Positions 25,517 to 33,154 of a stretch of 64,000 nucleotides of DNA are shown piece by piece (position 1 is the first letter of the stretch; each line of letters opens with the position of its first letter). A program made the translations under genes and the position numbers. Origin of the DNA: CAZRCZ01 sp964598765 (GTDB lineage Bacteria > Sumerlaeota > Sumerlaeia > MVZB01 > JAJFLK01); NCBI GenBank assembly GCA_964598765.1, contig CAZRCZ010000010.1:95855-159854 (forward strand). The letters run 5' to 3'. The notes under the pieces were generated by a model. That model was given only the letters and a program-made list of their open reading frames with translations, had not been told where the DNA came from and made no database searches.

Positions 25517-26800
25517 GTGAAACCGCTTCCTCTCAAAGAACGGGAATACCGGCAGAGTCTTTACCGCACCGAGCGGCGGGCGATCATTCCGCTCAAGTGG
25601 TTCGTCCTGCTCGTGACCGCCGGACTTTGGGTCGCGCTTCTCGAGCCGATCCCCTCCGGACCGGTGACGATTCTTTTCGCCGCCTATGCCGTTCTGAATT
25701 TCTTTAACACCGATTTCTTTTTTCGGGAAAAGATCAAGTCCGAATGGATTCGCCCCGCGACGCTCATTTCCTATTTGGTTGACGTCGTCTATGTCACGCT
25801 CCTGATTTATTTCAATCTGACGCTTCACTTTCACGGCGAGAAGCTCTACAGCGATTTTTACATTCTCTATTTTCTGCTCGTCATGCGCGGGTTCGCGCTC
25901 TTCACGACCATTGCCGAAACCGTGTTGGTCAACGCTTTGATTTCGGTCATTTTCATTCTAATGATCCGGCTTCAGCAGGCCAGTTTCGCGTTCATCGCCG
26001 AGCCGGCGTTCGCGGTTCGACTGGTTCTCATCTGGCTCGTTCTGTTGATGGGATGGTTTATCATGGTCGTGTTGAATCAGCAAAAAATGGATTTGATCCA
26101 AATTCACGAGCGGGTGATGCGGTCGGAGAATCTGGTCCGCATCGGCGAACTGGCCGCCGGCGTCGCGCACGAGATCAACAATCCACTGGGGATCATCATC
26201 GCCAACGCCGAATACCTGAAAAAAATCACGGCGGCGGACGATCCGCGAGGGGAGGACATCGAGGCGATCCGACGCGAGACGGATCGTTGCAAGGAAATCG
26301 TCCAGCAAATGCTGGCGTATGCGAACCCCAAACCGAGCCAGATGACGAAAATTGATCCGGCGGCGATCAACGATGAGGTTTTACAATTTGTTTTTCCGCG
26401 CGGTCGGACCGGACACATCGAAGTGGCGAAGGATTACGCCGCCAACGTTCCGGCGTTCGAAGCCGATCCCAATCTCATCAAGCAGGCGCTCTTGAATTTG
26501 TATCTCAACGCGCGACAGGCGATTCCGGAAAAGGAAGCGGGCAAAATCACGGCGCGCATTTTGCACGCGCGCCGTCCTTCCGGCGTGATCTTCGAGATCG
26601 AGGACACCGGCCCCGGCATTTCCGAGGAAGACATGGATCACGTCTTCGATCCGTTTTTTACGCGCAAGCCGCACGGAACCGGATTGGGACTTCCGATGAC
26701 CCAGCGGATCGTCGAGTCGTTCGGCGGGACGATCTCGCTTAACTCCGTTCAGCCGCATGGGACAATCGCGCGGATTCAGTTTCCGGAACATGGCGGCTGA
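25517..26800 (+). CDS. Sensor histidine kinase (orphan)
   Basis: 427 residues from GTG 25517; a TTG at 25487 would add ten residues, and neither has a clear ribosome site. About five or six membrane helices occupy residues 25-185 (WFVLLVTAGLWVALLEP, LISYLVDVVYVTLLIYF, VLIWLVLLMGWFIMVVL) with no large periplasmic loop, so the sensor is probably intramembrane. The phospho-acceptor is His218 in AAGVAHEINNPLGII. The ATPase part has NLYLNARQAI (N box), DTGPGIS (G1), DPFFTRK (F) and GTGLGLPMTQRI (G2). It should phosphorylate a response regulator, but none is adjacent. The stimulus is unknown. Confidence 0.9.
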   Translation: MKPLPLKEREYRQSLYRTERRAIIPLKWFVLLVTAGLWVALLEPIPSGPVTILFAAYAVLNFFNTDFFFREKIKSEWIRPATLISYLVDVVYVTLLIYFNLTLHFHGEKLYSDFYILYFLLVMRGFALFTTIAETVLVNALISVIFILMIRLQQASFAFIAEPAFAVRLVLIWLVLLMGWFIMVVLNQQKMDLIQIHERVMRSENLVRIGELAAGVAHEINNPLGIIIANAEYLKKITAADDPRGEDIEAIRRETDRCKEIVQQMLAYANPKPSQMTKIDPAAINDEVLQFVFPRGRTGHIEVAKDYAANVPAFEADPNLIKQALLNLYLNARQAIPEKEAGKITARILHARRPSGVIFEIEDTGPGISEEDMDHVFDPFFTRKPHGTGLGLPMTQRIVESFGGTISLNSVQPHGTIARIQFPEHGG

Positions 26801-27241
26801 TTGAAAACAAAAAAAATTGCGAAACGAAGCCAATTTGAACAGGGATGGACCGGATGAACGGGATTTAGCCGACGAAACTTTTTTTTTGCGAAACGAAGCC
26901 AATTTGATGGCCAGAGCATTGATAGAAATGAAGTTAGCTCATCGGGTTTCCTTTTAGCCGCAGATTACGCCGATTGCGCGGATTGGACATGGGAGCGAGA
27001 AAGAGAAGGATCATGCCAAGCCTGCGGGGGTCCATCGGCCGGGGAGGATTTTAGGGGCGAGGTTGTTGCCGGGCAATTCCCGTGGGGGAACGTATTGGCT
27101 CTTATCGGGCCGAAAGAGGGGGAAATTTTTAGCCGCAGAGGGCACTGAGAGCGCAGAGAGCGAAAGGATAATTGCTCCGATCTCTCGTCCCGAAACCTAA
27201 TTGCGAATGTGGTCAATGTCATCGCTACTCCGCTGTTCGGA
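26801..27241. repeat. Gene-free stretch with a 22-bp direct repeat and short-period repeats
   Basis: A 440-base gap between convergent genes. TTGCGAAACGAAGCCAATTT(GA) occurs identically at 26817-26838 and 26886-26907, preceded by an A-run and a T-run respectively. Short-period AGCCGCAGATTACGCC-type and GCAGAGGGCACTGAGAGCGC-type repeats lie near 26957-26985 and 27131-27165. No gene is supported. Confidence 0.6.
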
Positions 27242-29662
27242 TCATAAATCCTTAAAAATCTCCTCGATGGCCACGTCGTCCGAGGGTTCGGAGGAAAAAA
27301 GCTCATCATCCCAATCCGGCTCCTGTGGGAGGTGTTCACCCAAGGAGGAAGCCTCGCCCGCGCAAGAACTCGCAAACCTTTCGAAACATCGTCTGTCTTC
27401 TTCTTCGAAGACTGGCAGTTGGGCCAGTTCCTTGAACGCTTCTTCTAGCATCTCGAGTCCCTCCATCATGCTGGAAATTTCATCACGATCACTTGGACAA
27501 GCATAACTGGACCCCACCTCCTCTTGAGCGCGACATTTCAATAGGGAACCGACACGGTGAAGAATGGTCCGGGTGGTGTGGTCTTGGAATAAGGCAGGTT
27601 GATTATCACCAACAACTTTGAGGAATCCCATTATTGCTTTGGGGTTGCTTGTATCGTCCCAAAGAACAATATCAGTTGACGCCTTCCACGAGTCGGCATC
27701 CTCCAAAACCCCTTCCCAGCATCCGTGGAGGGTAAGATCCGGCGTAATCTCCAATTTCTCACAGATTTCATAATATGCGGCCAAGCACGGAACGTTTGAA
27801 TATGCGTACTCATTAAGAACGCGGACAGCAACTGGCAACAGATTGTCTTGGATTATGGATCGCAAGCGACCGGCGGCCGACAGTAAACCCTCTCCCGTTT
27901 GTTTTTTTTGCAGAAGGGCCGTGTAATTTTTCCATATCGAGTTGAGGAGGATGGGAGTGCTCGATAGAACTTTCATCCCCCGTAATCGAAAGTATTCCCA
28001 ATCGTTGTTCGTAAGTAGAAGTGGAAGGTCCCTTTCACCCTTCAGGCCGCCACCGACCGATGATGCCAAGACGAGTCCGGTCTCGGAACAGTTCTGCAGA
28101 AACCGTGCGCGATCCTGCTCACATTCTGAAAGCTCCTCGATGGCTAAATCCCGACAACTGGGATGAATCCAATCGATGGTTTGTCCATAAATGGCGGAGA
28201 ATTTTCGCACGAAAGCTTGAGTCAGCTCATCCAAGACTCTTTCATAGGGATGTTGATCCCCCTTCGGGCACAATTCCCGATAACGTTCGACCAAACTACG
28301 GCGTGATTTCGCCAATCCTGCAACACGATCAGCCTCAAGTAGCGCATACAATAGCCAGCGGTGAGGAATTGGCAGTTTCCTAAAGCTTACTCGCATTCCC
28401 TTGGTTGGGTTATGCAACGCGTCAGCGATTCTATCCGAAATGACGGTCTCAGAAAGTGAATGTTGAGATCCTAAAACAGGGACGACTTCTTCAATAAGAC
28501 GGCGAATGCGCTCGGGTGTGAAATGCGAATTCGCAACTACTTTTTTCGCCTGTTGCTTGATGAGATTTCGCGCATTTTCATTCAGACCTGCAACCTTGGC
28601 GTGTCGATAGAGGATGCGAGCTTTTTCCTGAAGAGTAAGTTCGCTGGCATTTACGACAACCTGACCGAGTTCAGGAAAACGTCCGTCTTGACCTGGGATG
28701 TCCAGATTGCTCTTTGCCATTTCAAGGAGATGCGCCCGAGAGGTCAGTATGAGCCAGTGGTTCGAATCCAAATGCGTGAGGATGTACGGAAGTTCGCTTT
28801 GCCAATCGCTTACTCCCGTTGGATCGTACTCGGTGCGCCCGAAAAAATCGTCGGCGACGAACACCTGCGATCGGGGACGATGGAAGCTGGCTAGAACCTC
28901 GGTAGGCTTTCGACATTCGATCGCGTCCCAACCTGCATAAACTTTGTTCAGGGCAATTATGCGACCGATTGTTGTTTTCCCCATTTCTGGAGGGCCTTCC
29001 AAGACAACAAAATGGTGCTTGTCTAATTTCTCCAATGCGGTGAAATAGGACTTCGTTGGAACGAAGATTCGGACATAGGCGGATGCCAGCGAGATTGCGC
29101 TCTCGCTTCGGGAAAGCGTATCTGCATGGACGGCGTCATGGAGAAGATCTTGAAGATCACGCAAGGAAAGGAGTTGAGGAAAACTCCTGACAATATCCGG
29201 ACTCAGCCGCAACCACTGGCAAAGATCATTTCCATCGTGAATCCTAACTTGCGTTTTCGGAATCACTGAACCAATGATTTGCGCAATCTCTTCCCGCAAA
29301 TGTGGTGAAACTGGGGCATTCGTCAATAGAACGTAATTCTTGGGAGCTTCTCCTCGTTCTCTAACCGAATCGAGGCGCTTCTTGATTCTCTCGCGTTCTT
29401 TGCGGACAGCCGCGATGATCAACGGATGCGGTTTTGCCCCCGCCGCGTTTGCGGCGTCAATGAATTTGGATTGGAAGACGAAAGGACCATTCGTTAGGTC
29501 ATTCGTAGGATACTTCAATTTTCCGTCAAAAAACGCATCTCTGCCCCAGTCGCTCGATCCACCCCATGCTTCTACTCCTAAGCCAAGTCGAAACTTTAGA
29601 ACCGCTTGGCAAAGTCGCTCGAACTCATACCACCCGAGGTCGTCAAGTCGATAATCGAGCAT
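27242..29662 (-). CDS. STAND-type NTPase with N-terminal restriction-endonuclease-like domain, predicted defence protein
   Basis: 806 residues. Residues ~1-150 look like an Mrr/PD-(D/E)XK nuclease: FERLCQAVLKFRLG, then WGGSSDWGRDAFF with Asp42 and FVFQSKF with Gln64-x-Lys66 in place of ExK. Residues ~200-450 are a P-loop NTPase of the nSTAND3 type: VVLEGPPEMGKTTIGR (Walker A at 223-230) and QVFVADDFFG (Walker B near 271). A helical C-terminal half of ~350 residues shows no family I recognise; it would be the sensor in a STAND protein. Base composition is visibly more AT-rich than its neighbours, which suggests transfer. Proteins of this build act in antiphage systems (Avs-like) by target recognition and nuclease activation; that role is inferred here. 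It stands alone. Confidence 0.75.
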   Translation of the reverse strand: MLDYRLDDLGWYEFERLCQAVLKFRLGLGVEAWGGSSDWGRDAFFDGKLKYPTNDLTNGPFVFQSKFIDAANAAGAKPHPLIIAAVRKERERIKKRLDSVRERGEAPKNYVLLTNAPVSPHLREEIAQIIGSVIPKTQVRIHDGNDLCQWLRLSPDIVRSFPQLLSLRDLQDLLHDAVHADTLSRSESAISLASAYVRIFVPTKSYFTALEKLDKHHFVVLEGPPEMGKTTIGRIIALNKVYAGWDAIECRKPTEVLASFHRPRSQVFVADDFFGRTEYDPTGVSDWQSELPYILTHLDSNHWLILTSRAHLLEMAKSNLDIPGQDGRFPELGQVVVNASELTLQEKARILYRHAKVAGLNENARNLIKQQAKKVVANSHFTPERIRRLIEEVVPVLGSQHSLSETVISDRIADALHNPTKGMRVSFRKLPIPHRWLLYALLEADRVAGLAKSRRSLVERYRELCPKGDQHPYERVLDELTQAFVRKFSAIYGQTIDWIHPSCRDLAIEELSECEQDRARFLQNCSETGLVLASSVGGGLKGERDLPLLLTNNDWEYFRLRGMKVLSSTPILLNSIWKNYTALLQKKQTGEGLLSAAGRLRSIIQDNLLPVAVRVLNEYAYSNVPCLAAYYEICEKLEITPDLTLHGCWEGVLEDADSWKASTDIVLWDDTSNPKAIMGFLKVVGDNQPALFQDHTTRTILHRVGSLLKCRAQEEVGSSYACPSDRDEISSMMEGLEMLEEAFKELAQLPVFEEEDRRCFERFASSCAGEASSLGEHLPQEPDWDDELFSSEPSDDVAIEEIFKDL

Positions 29663-29867
29663 TCTACGTCCGCTTCCCTTATTTTATGTCCTGCAAAACA
29701 TCCTTCTCGAGGATCAATGGATTCCTGAAATCATGCTCCCTGCGGAACGTATTTGTCCAGAGTAGCACGCGAGAATCTGGCAATCCGGACGATTCGGAAA
29801 CGTGGCCACAAAAATAATTCGGCGCGCGGGGGTTCCGGCGGAAGCGTGGGGAGATCAGATTATTCTT

Positions 29868-29900
29868 GGACACGGATGAACACGGAGAAACACGGATCGC
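29868..29900. repeat. CACGGATGAACACGG short-period repeat
   Basis: GACACGGATGAACACGGAG followed by AAACACGGATCG, a fragment of a widespread short-period intergenic repeat. It lies just before the sirtuin gene. The rest of the 278-base gap holds nothing recognisable. Confidence 0.55.
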
Positions 29901-29940
29901 AAACCTTGGATTCAAGAGTCCGGCGGGTTAAAATCTCCGC

Positions 29941-30681
29941 GTGATTGCCGAACTCAAGGCCATGCTCGACGCGGCGGAGCGCGCGGTGGTGTTCACCGGC
30001 GCGGGGATCAGCACGGAATCGGGGATTCCGGATTTCCGGAGTCCGGGGGGAATCTGGACGAAATATCAGCCGATTTATTTCGACGAATTCATGGCGTCGG
30101 AGGAAATGCGGCGCGAGTCATGGCGGAGGAAGATCAAGCTGGACGAGGCGTTCGCCGAGGTTCGGCCCAATCGCGGGCATCGCGCCGTCGCCGAATGGGT
30201 CCGGCGCGGGAAAGTCGCGCGCGTCATCACGCAAAACATTGACGGGCTTCATCAAAGTTCCGGCGTGCCGGATGAGCGGGTGATCGAATTGCACGGCAAC
30301 GGAACATACGCGCGGTGTCTGGCGTGCGAGCGGCGATATGATCTGGCGCCGATTTTGGAGGCGTTCGCGCGGGACGAGACGCTCCCGGTCTGCGGGGCGT
30401 GCGGCGGGATCATCAAGACCGGAACGATTTCGTTCGGCCAACCGATGCCGGAGCGCGAAATGGCGCGCGCGGAGGAAGCCGCGAGGAACTGCGATCTCTT
30501 TCTGGCCGTCGGTTCCTCGTTGGTGGTTTTTCCCGCGGCGGGATTTCCGCTCATGGCGAAGCGAAACGGCGCGAGGATGGTGATTCTGAATCGGGATCCG
30601 ACCGACATGGACGAAGCGGCGGATTTGGTGATTCACGCGGAAATCGGGGCGACGCTGGGGGATGCGGCGGGAGTGGAGTGA
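29941..30681 (+). CDS. cobB: NAD-dependent protein deacylase (sirtuin)
   Basis: 246 residues. Sirtuin hallmarks: GAGIS at residues 20-24 in FTGAGISTESGIPDFRS, TQNIDGLHQ, the catalytic His118 in ELHGNG, a zinc site from Cys126/Cys129/Cys151/Cys154 (CLAC and CGAC), then GSSLVVFPAAG and NRDPTD. It removes acyl groups from lysines using NAD+. The neighbour nadA makes quinolinate for NAD synthesis, a plausible functional link. The start is GTG at 29941, with no strong ribosome site. Confidence 0.92.
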   Translation: MIAELKAMLDAAERAVVFTGAGISTESGIPDFRSPGGIWTKYQPIYFDEFMASEEMRRESWRRKIKLDEAFAEVRPNRGHRAVAEWVRRGKVARVITQNIDGLHQSSGVPDERVIELHGNGTYARCLACERRYDLAPILEAFARDETLPVCGACGGIIKTGTISFGQPMPEREMARAEEAARNCDLFLAVGSSLVVFPAAGFPLMAKRNGARMVILNRDPTDMDEAADLVIHAEIGATLGDAAGVE

Positions 30682-30768
30682 AGAATTGCAGATTGAGGAT
30701 TGGGGATTGCGGGACGCGGCGTTCGATTCCCGTTTGCGCGTCGGATGAATGCGTGAGAAAATGAAACC

Positions 30769-31734
30769 ATGACAACCGCGACGACCATAATCCAAACCCC
30801 GATTGATCCGGAATTGGACCTTTTTGAGGAAATCCAATCGCTTAAGAAGGAACTGAACGCCGTCCTGCTCGCGCATTATTATCAGGAGCCGGATATTCAG
30901 GACGTGGCCGATTTCATCGGCGATTCGCTGGGACTGGCGCAACAGGCGGCCAAGACCAACGCCGACGTGATCGTCTTCGCCGGGGTTCATTTTATGGCCG
31001 AGACGGCGAAAATTTTGAATCCATCCAAACAGGTTCTGATTCCCGACATGGACGCCGGATGTTCGCTGGCCGATTCGTGTCCCGCCGACGAGTTCGCCAA
31101 ATTCATCGCGCGGCATCCGGGGCATTTGGTCGTTTCCTACGTCAATTGCTCGGCGGAGGTCAAGGCGTTGAGCGACATTATTTGCACTTCGTCCAACGCC
31201 GAAAAGATCATCCGGCAAATTCCGGCGAACCAGCCGATTATTTTCGCGCCGGATAAAAACCTTGGAGCGTATTTGGTCAAGCAGACGGGGCGCGAAATGG
31301 TTCTCTGGCCCGGGACCTGCATCGTGCATGAGATGTTCAGCGAGAAAAAGTTGATCCAGTTGAAGACGCTCCATCCCGACGCGAAGGTCATCGCCCATCC
31401 GGAATGCGAGGAGGCGATCCTGCGTCACGCCGATCACGTCGCCTCGACGACCGGGCTGATTAAATTCGCGCAAACTTCGCCCGCGGAGGAATTCATTGTG
31501 GCGACGGAATCGGGGATCCTTCATCAAATGCAAAAGACGTGTCCCGGCAAAACGTTTTATCCCTGTCCGCCGAACAATCAATGCGCCTGCAATGAATGTC
31601 CGCACATGAAGCGAAACACGCTGGAAAAACTTTATCTCTGCATGAGGGACCGCGCGCCGGAAATCGTCATGGACGAGGCGTTGCGCCTGCGCGCGCTCAA
31701 GCCGATTCAGCGGATGTTGGAGATGAGCGGATAG
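30769..31734 (+). CDS. nadA: Quinolinate synthase
   Basis: 321 residues. The enzyme condenses iminoaspartate with dihydroxyacetone phosphate to quinolinate in NAD synthesis and holds an oxygen-sensitive 4Fe-4S cluster. Motifs: AVLLAHYYQEPDIQD, IGDSLGLAQQAA, FAGVHFMAETAKIL, DMDAGCSLADSC, YVNCSAEVKALSD, WPGTCIVHE, HPECEEAI and CACNECPHMKRNTLEKLY near the end. Cluster cysteines lie in AGCS, GTCI and NECPHM. No nadB or nadC is nearby. The 87-base gap from the sirtuin contains a decayed GATTGAGGATTGGGGATTG repeat. Confidence 0.96.
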   Translation: MTTATTIIQTPIDPELDLFEEIQSLKKELNAVLLAHYYQEPDIQDVADFIGDSLGLAQQAAKTNADVIVFAGVHFMAETAKILNPSKQVLIPDMDAGCSLADSCPADEFAKFIARHPGHLVVSYVNCSAEVKALSDIICTSSNAEKIIRQIPANQPIIFAPDKNLGAYLVKQTGREMVLWPGTCIVHEMFSEKKLIQLKTLHPDAKVIAHPECEEAILRHADHVASTTGLIKFAQTSPAEEFIVATESGILHQMQKTCPGKTFYPCPPNNQCACNECPHMKRNTLEKLYLCMRDRAPEIVMDEALRLRALKPIQRMLEMSG

Positions 31735-31783
31735 AATTCGAACGAGAAGATGTGAGGAAATCCGACGAGTTCCCAGTGGAAAT

Positions 31784-32938
31784 TCATGCCGCGTTGACAA
31801 ATTCGGCCAGAGGGACGACCTGAACGTTCTTGGCCAACGTGTAGCGTCTTTCGCCGGGATAGACGACGCGAAGTTCGTCGAGTTTTAGGTCGGCGAGCGC
31901 GATCCGCATCGAGGGGGTGAGCGTGGGCGCGTCCATTCGCTTACATTCGACGCCGATCCGGCGTCCGCGTTTGAACAGGAGCAGATCGAGTTCCGCCCCC
32001 TGATGCGTGGCCCAAGTGTAAACTTCATCGGGGCGCATCGCCTTGAGAACTTCCTCGACCGCGTAGCCTTCCCACGACGCGCCGACTTTGGGATGGAGTT
32101 CAAGGTCGCGCTGGTTGGCGATGCCGAGCAAGGCGTGAAGCAGACCGCTGTCGCGGATATAAATTTTCGGCGACTTGACTTGGCGCTTGCCGAGATTTTC
32201 AAACCACGGCGGAAGTTGACGGACCATGAACAGTCCCGTCATCAGATCGAGGTAACGGCGGGCCGTGAATTCGCTGATGGCCAGCGCGCGGGCGAGTTCG
32301 GCGGCGTTCCACGTCTGTCCGTGGTAATGCGCGACCATGCTCCAAAACCGGCGCAAGGTGGTCGCCGGAATGGTCACGCCCAACTGCGGCACGTCGCGTT
32401 CCAGAAACGTTTGGAGGAATTGCCGTCGCCAGACGACCGAATCGGCTTCGGCGCGCGCGGTGAAGGAAAGCGGAAAACCGCCCCGCACCCAGTGGCGGGT
32501 TTGCGACGCCGCGCCGAGATCGGCCAGACGGAAACCTTCAAGGGGAACGGTTTCGAGTCGGCCCGCGAGCGATTCGGAGGATTGTCTTAACAAATCCGGC
32601 GAGGCGCTTCCGAGAATCAGAAATCTCGCGGGCAACGGTTTGCGATCCGCCAGCACGCGGAGCAAGGGAAAGAGTTCGGGGCGGTGTTGGATTTCGTCAA
32701 TCACCACCAGTCCCCGCAACGGCCGCAGGGTCGTTTCCGGTTGCGCGAGCCGGGCCAAACTTCGCGGTTCTTCCAGGTCGAAGTAGTTGTCCGAGTCCGG
32801 CGGCACAAACTGACGGGCCAGCGTCGTCTTGCCGCACTGGCGCGGACCAAGCAACGCGACGACGCGGCTCCGCTTCAGGGCCGAACGAATCAATGAAATG
32901 TCCGTTTTGCGTTGAATCATGACCGGATTATGCACCAT
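31784..32938 (-). CDS. AAA-type ATPase of the AAA_14/DUF4143 family
   Basis: 384 residues. The N-terminal P-loop domain has ALLGPRQCGKTTLARQF (Walker A at about 30-40) and GLVVIDEIQHRPEL (Walker B). The C-terminal DUF4143 part has TWNAAELARALAISEFTARRYLD, IYIRDSGLLHALLGI, SWEGYAVEEVL and ELDLLLFKRGRRIGVECK, a nuclease-like fold remnant with conserved Glu and Lys. The family is frequent in mobile and multi-copy settings; its role is unknown. The ATG at 32938 lies inside a perfect 15-bp inverted repeat, and an alternative ATG is six codons in. Confidence 0.88.
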   Translation of the reverse strand: MVHNPVMIQRKTDISLIRSALKRSRVVALLGPRQCGKTTLARQFVPPDSDNYFDLEEPRSLARLAQPETTLRPLRGLVVIDEIQHRPELFPLLRVLADRKPLPARFLILGSASPDLLRQSSESLAGRLETVPLEGFRLADLGAASQTRHWVRGGFPLSFTARAEADSVVWRRQFLQTFLERDVPQLGVTIPATTLRRFWSMVAHYHGQTWNAAELARALAISEFTARRYLDLMTGLFMVRQLPPWFENLGKRQVKSPKIYIRDSGLLHALLGIANQRDLELHPKVGASWEGYAVEEVLKAMRPDEVYTWATHQGAELDLLLFKRGRRIGVECKRMDAPTLTPSMRIALADLKLDELRVVYPGERRYTLAKNVQVVPLAEFVNAA

Positions 32939-32973
32939 GAAAATCCAGCAGTCAATGATGGATTTTCATGGTG
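32933..32973. promoter_or_regulatory. Perfect 15-bp inverted repeat over the DUF4143 start codon
   Basis: CACCATGAAAATCCA (32933-32947) and TGGATTTTCATGGTG (32959-32973) are exact inverted copies with an 11-base loop. The left arm contains the gene's start codon on the minus strand. It could be an operator for autorepression, an RNA hairpin masking the start, or a recognition site. Confidence 0.7.
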
Positions 32974-33068
32974 GGCAAAATAGCTGATTTTGGGCTTCCG
33001 ACGCCGAAAGGTTGGTGACAGCGGCGCGGTTCTTGAGCAAAATGCGAGCGGTTTTCGAAAGGGAATGA

Positions 33069-33134
33069 GAGCAAAGGCAAGAACAAAAGCAAAATTATGA
33101 TTATGATTAAGATTAGGATTAAGATTACGACGAG
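33069..33134 (+). repeat. Compound hexamer array 4
   Basis: Eleven six-base units: GAGCAA, AGGCAA, GAACAA, AAGCAA, AATTAT, GATTAT, GATTAA, GATTAG, GATTAA, GATTAC, GACGAG. The same GAGCAA-to-GATTAA order and orientation as the other arrays. It ends 20 bases before the next start codon. Confidence 0.85.
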
Positions 33135-33154
33135 GAGGAAGGGAAGGAAGAGCC

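Noticed and set aside
28745..28775. GGTTCGAATCC resembling a tRNA T-arm
   Set aside because: It lies inside the STAND gene, and no acceptor stem or anticodon arm can be folded around it.
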